A stretch of 11,319 bases of DNA, taken from assembly GCA_023420935.1 (NCBI GenBank), contig JAEZUR010000095.1, positions 1-11,319 of the forward strand, written 5' to 3'. The notes under the pieces are model-generated. The model was not told the DNA's origin, ran no database searches, and was given only the letters and a program-made list of their open reading frames with translations. A program made the position numbers and the translations under genes. Shown here piece after piece: positions 1 to 5,967 of this stretch (its first letter is position 1; each line of letters opens with the position of its first letter). Source of the DNA: Bacillota bacterium. GTDB lineage: Bacteria > Bacillota > Clostridia > Lachnospirales > Lachnospiraceae.

Positions 1-79
1 TATCCATTATTACATTGTATGCAGTAAGACAAGTTTTAGAAGCAATATTTTCGAAATTTTTCGAATTAATTTCATTGTA
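1..79 (-). other. Downstream edge of the DUF4846 gene; possible 5' part of another gene
   Basis: On the minus strand the frame of the DUF4846 gene stays open after its TGA stop to the window edge. It reads protein-like text (YNEINSKNFENIASKTC, then LTAYNVIMD). There is no ATG, GTG or TTG near the front of this frame and no ribosome binding site, so it may be a gene with an eroded start, a displaced start, or chance. The stretch also holds two TTCGAA sites ten bases apart (50-55 and 60-65), which form a 7-bp inverted repeat with a 2-base centre. I see no terminator with a U-run here. Confidence 0.2.
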
Positions 80-1087
80 TCATTGGAACCATCGTTTTAA
101 ACTACCTTCTTCAAAAGTCCATTGTGGTGTTTTCAATGGATAAGTTATCTCTGAGGAATAGTACCATGGATCTTCTTCGTGTAGTGGGTTCTTTAATACA
201 TGAAATTCCTGTGCTGGCATATAACCTTGTGCTAATAGAAATGCTTTTTCCCCCTCCGTATTTTCTACCATATCAACAACCAGAACACAATGACCAGGAC
301 TTCCGCCTTTGATAAACATATCTCCTGGCTTGATCTCATCAAGGTTGATTTCCTTACTTTCAGCATTTAAAGATAATGTTCCAGCAAACATAAACACTCG
401 TTCAAGATAGGATAGAAAGGTCTCATAGGAATCATCAAATTCTGCAGATTTTACCATGGAAGTATCATTTCCATCTACTTTTAAGCGATAACCTTCACGC
501 CATTTATTGTATTCCATCAAAAAGTTATTGGTTAAATGAAAAGCAATTCTGTCATACTCTCCGATTGACCAATAATATTCCGCATACACACGCATAATGG
601 AATCCGCACATTGTTGTAAATCCTTATCGCCCACTGTTATATCAAACACGGCAATATGATCGGATTGATTCGATTTCTCCTCCCCATTATATAAGAGTAC
701 CGGACTACCATCCTTCTTCAAAGTGAGGTTTCTCATAAAAGAAGCAAAGCTTTGGTCACTTTCTTGTGTACGTTCAAAATCTTTTGGTGGATTGATTCTT
801 GTTGCAAGCGTATTACCTTGTGGGACTATAAATGGATATACTTCTTCCATATTAGCTTCGTCCGTTGTATCTTGGTTCTCCAACAAGTCACCCTTCTCTT
901 CACTAACTAATCTTCCATCTTCCTCGTTTACATCAGAATCTGACTTGCTATTTGAATTCTTCTCCTTTACAAATAAATCAGAATCCGAACTAGTATTGGA
1001 AGAACTTGTGTTTTTGCTAGTGGAACATCCGAATAAAAATGTACTTACTATTATCAAATAAAAGCTTAAAAATATAATTCTTTTCAT
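80..1087 (-). CDS. DUF4846 domain lipoprotein
   Basis: A 335-residue exported lipoprotein of unknown function. Residues 1-20 form a lipoprotein signal peptide with a basic start (MKR), a hydrophobic core and the lipobox L18-F19-G20-C21, so the mature protein should be anchored to the outer face of the membrane by Cys21. Residues 22-80 are a Ser/Asp/Glu/Lys-rich linker. From about 83 (YPFIVPQG) to the end it matches my memory of the DUF4846 family, including the QQCADSIMRVYAEYYW helix (Cys160), the KPGDMFIKGGSPGHCVLVVD stretch (Gly255-Asp256, His266) and the closing TPQWTFEEGSLKRW. The Cys-helix then GD...GH order recalls NlpC/P60-like cysteine hydrolases, but that is my inference. The ATG is preceded by GAGG at 5 bases. 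It lies 82 bases after the DUF1835 gene and may be the last gene of that run; no clear promoter was found in the gap. Confidence 0.85.
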   Translation of the reverse strand: MKRIIFLSFYLIIVSTFLFGCSTSKNTSSSNTSSDSDLFVKEKNSNSKSDSDVNEEDGRLVSEEKGDLLENQDTTDEANMEEVYPFIVPQGNTLATRINPPKDFERTQESDQSFASFMRNLTLKKDGSPVLLYNGEEKSNQSDHIAVFDITVGDKDLQQCADSIMRVYAEYYWSIGEYDRIAFHLTNNFLMEYNKWREGYRLKVDGNDTSMVKSAEFDDSYETFLSYLERVFMFAGTLSLNAESKEINLDEIKPGDMFIKGGSPGHCVLVVDMVENTEGEKAFLLAQGYMPAQEFHVLKNPLHEEDPWYYSSEITYPLKTPQWTFEEGSLKRWFQ

Positions 1088-1169
1088 AACAACCTCACAT
1101 TCTGCTCTGTTTGTATAATGAAACCAATGAACGCACTCACTAAAGATTCTATGTCAATTTCTATATACG

Positions 1170-2060
1170 TTACCTAGCCTTTTTAAGTAAATATCCGAAG
1201 ACTTCCTCTTGTTTCTGCAGCACGATAAGTTCCTTCTGATCAATCATGTAAAGGATACGCCTAACATACCACCAATCACCTACACCTAGTTGATACTTGC
1301 CTAGTACTGTTCCAACCAGTCGTCCTATGGTAAACTCTTCTTCAGTAATTTCATTTCTAATGATAAAATCATAGAAATCATCAGGGACACCAATCAAATG
1401 CCCATTCACAACAGCACGTAATTCATTCTTATCTTCTTCTAGTTTTATCCAATAAGAAGCATATTTATTAATTTCATATAAGGTTAATTCTTTCTCGAAT
1501 GATAGAAACTGATAAAACTTTCCTGGTGGAATTTCATTCCAGGAACCATAATTCTCCACTAAATCTTTAGAACTTAAAATTCGTTGTAATTCTATTACTG
1601 AAGCTTTACATTTATATTGACTTAAAAGCGTACATACGTAATAAAATCCACACAACGAGTAAGGAGCATCACTAATCCATAAGCGAAGTTCTTCTCCCTT
1701 GGTTATATAAGATTTTAGTCGTTCTAACTCTTTCAGATATTTCACCCACACGCTATTAAACCAGTTTTGATCTTCCATATCTCTTATTCCATTAATGGTA
1801 TACATGTCTTGGATAAGATTTTTGCGATAGTCGCTATCAATTGGAGCGTTTAAGTCCCCTGTATCTAGCATAAATGGAATACAGACAACTTCCGAAGAAT
1901 TACCACCTACAGCCATTCCATCATTCCACTTATCAAATTCCTCTTTTGAAGGTTTTCTTCCAATCCATCCTATTGCCACTTTGTCATAATCAGGCTTTTG
2001 ATAATTCTTTGCCATTTTCATGGCTCCACCTTCACTCTCCCCAAACATAACCTCTATCAC
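1170..2060 (-). CDS. DUF1835 / DUF3658 domain protein (GTG start)
   Basis: A 296-residue soluble protein, function unknown. The N-terminal half (about 1-150) has the DUF1835 look: MIEVMFGESEGGAMKMA at the start, IPFMLDTGDL at 61-70 and LRLWISDAPYSLCGFYY near 125-141. The C-terminal part (about 195-290) fits DUF3658, with NELRAVVNG (212-220), IGRLVGTVLG (245-254) and VGDWWYVRRILYMIDQKEL (260-278). The pair of domains in this order is common in Firmicutes. I chose the GTG start at 2060 because AAGGAG sits 7 bases upstream and the family normally begins with the strand MIxVxFG; the ATG four codons later would cut that strand. The gene follows the CPBP gene after 31 bases, so it is probably in the same transcript. 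No membrane segment or signal peptide is seen. Confidence 0.85.
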   Translation of the reverse strand: MIEVMFGESEGGAMKMAKNYQKPDYDKVAIGWIGRKPSKEEFDKWNDGMAVGGNSSEVVCIPFMLDTGDLNAPIDSDYRKNLIQDMYTINGIRDMEDQNWFNSVWVKYLKELERLKSYITKGEELRLWISDAPYSLCGFYYVCTLLSQYKCKASVIELQRILSSKDLVENYGSWNEIPPGKFYQFLSFEKELTLYEINKYASYWIKLEEDKNELRAVVNGHLIGVPDDFYDFIIRNEITEEEFTIGRLVGTVLGKYQLGVGDWWYVRRILYMIDQKELIVLQKQEEVFGYLLKKAR

Positions 2061-2091
2061 TGTAACTCTCCTTTCTCTACATGTTTATTAT

Positions 2092-2820
2092 TCAGATTAT
2101 CAACTTATCTAAGTTTTCCACTTTATGAAATCTATGTTTATAAAGTAAATAACCCATGGTAATAACAGATACCAAAACTCCATAATATCCATAAGAATAA
2201 TCTAAGATTGCATGAATTAGAATTGCCACCAAAATATTATTACTAAGTTCCATATAGGAAATAAATACGAAGCCCATAGAAATACCATAACCTATTTCAC
2301 TCAGCATACTTACGCCAATGGATAATAAACTTTGCCCAGCAACGATACCTGGTAAAATTGAGTGACCCACTCCAAACAAGACTCCACTAATGATAATCGC
2401 AAGTACTCTATTGATAGGTTTTAACCTTAGATAAATATATCCACGCATAACCAGTTCCTCTGGGAAACCAACTATCAGCAAATAAAATACTGCGCGGTAC
2501 ATTCCACCCACCGAAAAATCTGAATGTAATACGAAGAATATCAAATATATAATGAAAAGTATCAAACATAATATACTGCTTTTTCTGGAAAAGCCCAATT
2601 CAGATAAATCACTATGAAATCGTACGCATAATATTAGAGAGAAAATTAAAACAGATAAAAAATCCTGTATAAATTTTTTCCATACATTAAACTGGTTTAC
2701 TTCAGTAACTGATAGTAATCCATGATTCCATATATAAGTTGATGAAATGTATAAATATATTAAAAAAAGAATTCCTATTATGCAGGTGATAATAAGTCTC
2801 TTCTTGTTTTCAAATTCCAT
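2092..2820 (-). CDS. CPBP family intramembrane metalloprotease
   Basis: A 242-residue multi-pass membrane protein of the CPBP (Abi, Rce1-like) family. The three conserved motifs are present: EELVMR at 121-126 (EExxxR), FGVGH at 149-153 (FxxxH) and HAILD at 203-207 (HxxxN/D-type), which together form the putative metal-binding active site in the membrane. Hydrophobic helices lie at about 9-29, 52-66, 81-100, 108-119, 140-160 and 194-226. Relatives process prenylated proteins in eukaryotes, or serve in bacteriocin production and self-immunity in Gram-positive bacteria; the substrate here is unknown. I set the start at 2820 because GGGGGAG lies 4 bases before that ATG, while a longer reading from 2838 has no binding site. 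The upstream gene's stop codon (TAA) is one base away, so translation is probably coupled. Confidence 0.85.
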   Translation of the reverse strand: MEFENKKRLIITCIIGILFLIYLYISSTYIWNHGLLSVTEVNQFNVWKKFIQDFLSVLIFSLILCVRFHSDLSELGFSRKSSILCLILFIIYLIFFVLHSDFSVGGMYRAVFYLLIVGFPEELVMRGYIYLRLKPINRVLAIIISGVLFGVGHSILPGIVAGQSLLSIGVSMLSEIGYGISMGFVFISYMELSNNILVAILIHAILDYSYGYYGVLVSVITMGYLLYKHRFHKVENLDKLII

Positions 2821-2821
2821 A

Positions 2822-3085
2822 TTACTCCCCCTTACCACAAACTATTTTTCGTATAGCTAATGTTAGGAAACTTAATAAACCAAGAACAATTATTCCAATC
2901 CCAATGCGATAAAGAAATTGTGCTATATCACTATAATACTGGTATCTTTGTATAAGCTCTGGTGTCGGATCTTGATAAGGTACTCCTACTTTAAACACTT
3001 CATAATAAAAGCCGAATACAAGGAGAAATATACCAAGAAATGTTATAACCCATGGTATTTTCTTTACTATATTATTAACATTCAT
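2822..3085 (-). CDS. Small two-helix membrane protein
   Basis: An 87-residue protein not assigned to any family. It has two clear membrane helices, about 11-29 (PWVITFLGIFLLVFGFYY) and 60-79 (RIGIGIIVLGLLSFLTLAIR), joined by a polar loop with the sequence PYQDPTPELIQRYQYY. Short basic or acidic tails suggest a hairpin with the loop on one face. The start at 3085 is chosen because AGAAGGA lies 9 bases upstream and the ATG is one base past the TGA of the hydrolase gene; the longer open frame to 3196 would overlap that gene by 110 bases without a binding site. The stop is one base before the CPBP start. Tight packing between an enzyme and a membrane protease suggests a shared role, such as a membrane partner. 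Confidence 0.75.
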   Translation of the reverse strand: MNVNNIVKKIPWVITFLGIFLLVFGFYYEVFKVGVPYQDPTPELIQRYQYYSDIAQFLYRIGIGIIVLGLLSFLTLAIRKIVCGKGE

Positions 3086-3086
3086 A

Positions 3087-3710
3087 TCACAAATTCCTTC
3101 TACGTTTACCATTTTTAAAATGAAAATCACATACCTCTTGACCAAGCGCAATTGTACCGTTTCTCTCAAACACAATAGCTGGCTTAAAAGCCCCAAGAAT
3201 TACATCATCATTGGCACAAAATAGTGGGCACATTTCAGCACAGTTATATACCTTGGTTGTCTCAAAATAAATACAGCTTTTCATATTAAACTGAATTTCA
3301 TCTTTATCATATCGAATCCATTCTAAATCCCAACCTTCGGTAGGATATTCTTTGGCCACAATGGATTTACACAACAATTTAAATCCCGTATAGCCAAAGG
3401 GTAATTTCCCAATAAGCTGATTTTTCATTTTATTTTTTTCTCGAGCGATTTGTAAAACTTCATCTGTTAACTCATACGCTTTTTGAGCGGTATGTTCAAT
3501 TTTTCTAAATGCCAGATAAATTGCGATGGATGGTAACATATTTATTTCCATATGCCATTTAATATATTTGTTATACTTATAGTCAGCTTCCATTATCATA
3601 TTAGATAAATTGCTCTCTGCCTCTGTTAATATTATATCCCCCATGTCAGCTCCAAATTTTTCTACACAGTAATTACGAAAATAAGGAAAATACGTTTTCT
3701 CGAATGCCAT
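3087..3710 (-). CDS. L-2-amino-thiazoline-4-carboxylic acid hydrolase-like protein
   Basis: A 207-residue soluble protein resembling the L-2-amino-thiazoline-4-carboxylate (ATC) hydrolase family. The characterised members open the thiazoline ring of ATC to give S-carbamyl-cysteine on the way to L-cysteine. The family features I can see lie in the C-terminal half: a cysteine cluster C146, C157, C161, C165 with ENDD-like ANDD at 166-169, then FERNGTIALGQEVCDFHF (181-198), where R183, G190, C194 and D195 are the expected conserved positions. The N-terminal half (1-100) is helical and less conserved. Many relatives are untested and may act on other substrates. The start is firm: GGGAGGT lies 5 bases before the ATG. 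The upstream gene's TAA stop is inside this binding site, two bases before the start. Confidence 0.75.
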   Translation of the reverse strand: MAFEKTYFPYFRNYCVEKFGADMGDIILTEAESNLSNMIMEADYKYNKYIKWHMEINMLPSIAIYLAFRKIEHTAQKAYELTDEVLQIAREKNKMKNQLIGKLPFGYTGFKLLCKSIVAKEYPTEGWDLEWIRYDKDEIQFNMKSCIYFETTKVYNCAEMCPLFCANDDVILGAFKPAIVFERNGTIALGQEVCDFHFKNGKRRRNL

Positions 3711-3712
3711 TG

Positions 3713-4117
3713 TTACCTCCCTAACTGATTAGCAAAGCTATTTAATGCCTCGCATGTTTTATAATCTGCTTTGTACCCAACATCATTGATTATAATAAAT
3801 GGACTATATACCTGAATTTTTAGTGTTTCACCATTTTCTTTTGTAATATTGAAGGTAACCATCTGTCCTGCATATTCACTATAAGAATTATCTTTTTTAT
3901 ATGTGACTACTGAACGTAAAATTGGTACTAAGTCTTTTACTTCTTCCATATTTAAATCGTATTCTACGTCAGGTGGTGAAAGCTTAACGGTTACGTTAGT
4001 TATATCACTGGATGACAAATTGCCAAAAGGCTTACTTTCCGTCAATTCTTTGAATATAAAAAATACACATATTGTAACTAAGATAATACCAAGGATTAAG
4101 TATTGTTTCTTATTCAT
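3713..4117 (-). CDS. Membrane-anchored protein of unknown function
   Basis: A 134-residue protein with a single N-terminal membrane helix at about 5-23 (after MNKK) and no lipobox cysteine, so the C-terminal 110 residues should face outside the cell. The outer part has a SSSDITNVTVKLSPP motif (35-49) and alternating strands (MVTFNITKENGE, LKIQVYSPFIIIND), which suggests a small beta-rich domain. It resembles small DUF5301-like Firmicutes proteins, but I am not sure of that assignment. An in-frame ATG at 4150 would add 11 residues, yet the promoter found here predicts transcription to begin at about 4152, which would leave that ATG with no leader. The ATG at 4117 has a weak GAG site 7 bases upstream and a natural signal-anchor start. 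First gene of the leftward operon. Confidence 0.65.
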   Translation of the reverse strand: MNKKQYLILGIILVTICVFFIFKELTESKPFGNLSSSDITNVTVKLSPPDVEYDLNMEEVKDLVPILRSVVTYKKDNSYSEYAGQMVTFNITKENGETLKIQVYSPFIIINDVGYKADYKTCEALNSFANQLGR

Positions 4118-4158
4118 ATTAAATCTCATCTCACATTCAATTAATTCCATTTTATGTA

Positions 4159-4187
4159 ATTATATATTTTCTCCTTCATCAAGTCAA
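4159..4187 (-). promoter_or_regulatory. Sigma-A type promoter of the leftward operon
   Basis: On the minus strand a -35 box TTGACT (4182-4187) and a -10 box TATAAT (4159-4164) are separated by exactly 17 bases. Five of six and six of six positions match the consensus. Transcription should start near 4152, just upstream of the hydrolase operon. Confidence 0.65.
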
Positions 4188-4295
4188 ATAAAGCAAATAA
4201 ATCTTTACGCAACATTTTAATGCTACATAATAATGGTTCATTTTTAATGTTTTCTAAAATTAGTAGAACATTGGAAAAATATAGTATATACTTCT

Positions 4296-4323
4296 TTGCT
4301 TTTGTAGTACAATATTATATAAT
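4296..4323 (+). promoter_or_regulatory. Probable promoter of the zinc-ribbon gene
   Basis: A perfect -10 box TATAAT at 4318-4323 lies 16 bases after a weak -35 TTGCTT (4296-4301). It would give a leader of about 43 bases before the ATG at 4373. The surrounding DNA is very AT-rich, so a chance match is possible. No other feature is evident in the 4188-4372 stretch. Confidence 0.35.
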
Positions 4324-4372
4324 TACATTGTATGTTAAGATAGAAATTATTTATTATTTGGGGAGGCTTGTT

Positions 4373-4732
4373 ATGTTAATATGTCCAAAATGCAAGAGTG
4401 AATATCAAGAGGGTTATCACATTTGTAGTGATTGTAAATGTGATCTGATTGAGATTCCAGATCCTATTAAAAGAGAAACAATTAAAAGTGCTAATATGAA
4501 AAAGATCATAATAGGAATAGTGTTATTGATTTCATCCATTCTGATATATATAGGAATATCAATTTCTGCAGCCATATGTGGCGCACAATTAACAGAATGG
4601 AATGGATCAAGAGGAAAAATTGGTACAGCACTAATGGATAATAAGATATTATATATTCCAGGCGTTATTGCAGTCATTATGTTTATTTTTGGAATATATA
4701 TACTATACAAAGAGTATAAAACATTAGGATAA
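4373..4732 (+). CDS. Zinc-ribbon membrane protein
   Basis: A 119-residue protein with an N-terminal zinc ribbon and two membrane helices. The ribbon is C4-P-K-C7 and C18-S-D-C21 (CxxC-x10-CxxC), with a further cysteine at 23; four cysteines of this kind normally hold one zinc ion on the cytoplasmic side. Helices span about 45-70 and 93-112, joined by a loop with TEWNGSRGKIG. The family is not recognised beyond the ribbon and is probably structural or regulatory. The start at 4373 is preceded by GGGGAGG at 6 bases. A longer open frame back to 4220 adds 51 residues without a binding site and crosses the probable promoter, so I reject it. It may share a transcript with the genes at 4784 and 4825. 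Confidence 0.75.
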   Translation: MLICPKCKSEYQEGYHICSDCKCDLIEIPDPIKRETIKSANMKKIIIGIVLLISSILIYIGISISAAICGAQLTEWNGSRGKIGTALMDNKILYIPGVIAVIMFIFGIYILYKEYKTLG

Positions 4733-4783
4733 CTTTACTCTTTTTTAAGATGGATAATAACATAAGGTATTGGAGAAGCAACA

Positions 4784-4828
4784 ATGTGTAAAAGTTGTAT
4801 TTTTCACGGAGATGAGGACAGGAAATGA
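4784..4828 (+). CDS. 14-codon mini-gene with CxxC, overlapping the next start
   Basis: The frame encodes MCKSCIFHGDEDRK and ends in TGA at 4826-4828. Its last bases form ATGA with the ATG of the next gene at 4825, and GGAG lies 8 bases before its own ATG. This looks like a translated leader peptide that couples ribosomes to the downstream gene. CKSC recalls one half of a zinc knuckle, so it may instead be a remnant of a longer zinc-ribbon gene. Such a short frame can also be chance; the overlap plus binding site is what raises it above noise. Confidence 0.35.
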   Translation: MCKSCIFHGDEDRK

Positions 4829-5256
4829 TTGATTATATCGAGAAAAGTAAGAAAAAGGCCAAGAACTTTCAGAAGTATACAAAATTAATACAGGTGATGA
4901 GTTATCTAATAATCTGGTCAATCTCAATTATTATGTTCTGGGTTAGTGGAACAACTGACGCAATGGGATATTCACTGGTTGTATTCTATCTTGTTTTACC
5001 TGTAAGTATATTCGTGATATCCGTCTTTATTGGGAAAGATAGCGGATGGTCTAATTACAAGTGGATTATGCCACTGTTTTTTGGCTTTCTGTATATGCTC
5101 GCTTCTTTTGCCACTTTTAGTTTAGCAAACACCATTGCTTTTGGTAAGCTAAATGTCCCAGATGTAATGGAATCACTTCCAGGAATTATATGCTCAGTTG
5201 TTGGAATGATAATTGGTACGATTATAAGTGTAATAAACACGCGCAAAGTAAAGTAG
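4825..5256 (+). CDS. Four-helix membrane protein, unknown
   Basis: A 143-residue integral membrane protein not assigned to a known family. Residues 1-20 are a basic, amphipathic cytoplasmic tail (KSKKKAKNFQKYTK). Four hydrophobic helices follow at about 22-41, 49-69, 80-101 and 117-137, and a short basic tail (NTRKVK) ends it, so both ends probably lie in the cytoplasm. No transport or enzyme motif is visible. GAGG lies 7 bases before the ATG. The start overlaps the stop of the CxxC mini-gene by four bases. The convergent DUF2809 gene ends 52 bases away; an AT-rich CTTATTAATAAG palindrome (5297-5308) sits in that gap, but I see no convincing terminator. Confidence 0.65.
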   Translation: MIDYIEKSKKKAKNFQKYTKLIQVMSYLIIWSISIIMFWVSGTTDAMGYSLVVFYLVLPVSIFVISVFIGKDSGWSNYKWIMPLFFGFLYMLASFATFSLANTIAFGKLNVPDVMESLPGIICSVVGMIIGTIISVINTRKVK

Positions 5257-5308
5257 AGAGTAATTAAAATCAGATTTAACATTATTTATCCTTCTCCTTA
5301 TTAATAAG

Positions 5309-5707
5309 TCAATTGGGGTTATTAACAAATTTAAGTTCGTATAGAGCTAGAATTATGCAACCCACTCCATAACATAAAATATCTTTTATATCAAAGGTAG
5401 ACCCCATCACTATTCTCCAGAATGTATTCCCCTTTAACCCCATCTTCTCTAGAAGGTTAAAATACTGCAAACACTCAATTCCTGCTGCAAAAATGAAAAT
5501 GTAAAATGGCATAAATCTGGATTTATTTAGATCGATGCTTCTGATTGCACAATATATCAAAACAACAACCAATACATCTCCTACATATGGCCTGATAAAT
5601 GTATCATGTATAAAAACTGCTATCAACACTTCTATTAGTAATAACCCTACAAACGCGATTCCGTATTTCATTCTTTCATTTCTTCCATTTTCCTTTTGTA
5701 AATTCAT
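5309..5707 (-). CDS. DUF2809 family membrane protein
   Basis: A 132-residue membrane protein matching my memory of the DUF2809 family. Its characteristic text is FIHDTFIRPYVGDVLVVVLIY (32-52) in the second helix region, E78 in the AAGIECLQYF helix (74-83) and FDIKDILCYGVGC (105-117). Four membrane helices are likely, at about 15-33, 43-58, 67-83 and 107-124. The biochemical role is unknown. The first ATG of the open frame (5719) has no binding site; I prefer 5707, which has GAGG 6 bases upstream. It reads away from the MerR gene, with 260 bases between the two starts and a TATAAT box at 5748-5753 on its strand. Confidence 0.75.
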   Translation of the reverse strand: MNLQKENGRNERMKYGIAFVGLLLIEVLIAVFIHDTFIRPYVGDVLVVVLIYCAIRSIDLNKSRFMPFYIFIFAAGIECLQYFNLLEKMGLKGNTFWRIVMGSTFDIKDILCYGVGCIILALYELKFVNNPN

Positions 5708-5747
5708 AGCATTCCTCATTTCTTTTTTTGTTTTTTAATCTACCAAC

Positions 5748-5753
5748 ATTATA
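5748..5753 (-). promoter_or_regulatory. -10 box for the DUF2809 gene
   Basis: A perfect TATAAT on the minus strand lies 40 bases before the 5707 start. At the proper distance upstream there is only a weak -35 (TATGTT, 17-base spacer). This suggests a promoter that is weak or helped by another factor. Confidence 0.4.
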
Positions 5754-5866
5754 CTTTATGTGTCATAAAAAACATACTTATATTTCCTAATAACCCCTAA
5801 CCAACTTTAATACTGGTCAAAAGTAAACTCAGAAAATAAATTTTAAGTAAATTTTATTTATATAAC

Positions 5867-5911
5867 AAAAACGTAAAAAAATTAAAAAACGCATAAAAAA
5901 CACAAAAAAAA
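5867..5911 (+). promoter_or_regulatory. Phased A-tracts upstream of the MerR promoter
   Basis: Five runs of 5 to 8 adenines are centred at about 5869, 5878, 5887, 5898 and 5908. They are spaced 9 to 11 bases apart, close to one helical turn, and end two bases before the -35 box. Such phasing bends DNA and can act like an UP element for RNA polymerase. AT-rich genomes produce some of this by chance. Confidence 0.45.
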
Positions 5912-5913
5912 TA

Positions 5914-5944
5914 TTGACTATGACATTAGGTCATAGTGTAATCT
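5914..5944 (+). promoter_or_regulatory. MerR-type promoter with 19-bp spacer and inverted-repeat operator
   Basis: The -35 box TTGACT (5914-5919) and the -10-like TAATCT (5939-5944) are 19 bases apart, longer than the usual 17. This is the hallmark of promoters untwisted by MerR-family regulators. A perfect inverted repeat lies between and across them: ACTATGAC (5917-5924), five bases, GTCATAGT (5930-5937). It stands just before the MerR gene, so autoregulation is very likely. Confidence 0.75.
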
Positions 5945-5967
5945 AAGGGAGAAGGAGGATAGTAAAT

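Noticed and set aside
10..75. 21-codon minus-strand frame MKLIRKISKILLLKLVLLHTM, which looks like a small amphipathic peptide or toxin
   Set aside because: No Shine-Dalgarno before its ATG, and AT-rich DNA readily gives Lys/Ile/Leu strings by chance.
723..1061. 112-residue plus-strand frame rich in Ser/Phe opposite the lipoprotein gene
   Set aside because: It is the antisense shadow of the Ser/Asp/Glu-rich linker of the DUF4846 lipoprotein and has no binding site.
1152..1157. Perfect -35 box TTGACA on the minus strand between the DUF1835 and DUF4846 genes
   Set aside because: No acceptable -10 box lies 15 to 19 bases downstream, so I do not call a promoter there.
3086..3196. Longer form of the 87-residue membrane protein, starting at 3196
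   Set aside because: It would overlap the hydrolase gene by 110 bases, has no binding site, and the ATG at 3085 has AGAAGGA and sits right after the upstream stop.
4220..4372. 51-residue N-terminal extension of the zinc-ribbon protein
   Set aside because: No binding site before 4220, the extension is low-complexity AT-rich text that crosses a likely promoter, and GGGGAGG stands 6 bases before the ATG at 4373.
5297..5325. CTTATTAATAAG palindrome and TTAATAA/TTATTAA arms near the convergent ends of the genes at 5256 and 5309
   Set aside because: Arms are entirely A/T and short, with no U-run after them; too weak for a terminator call.
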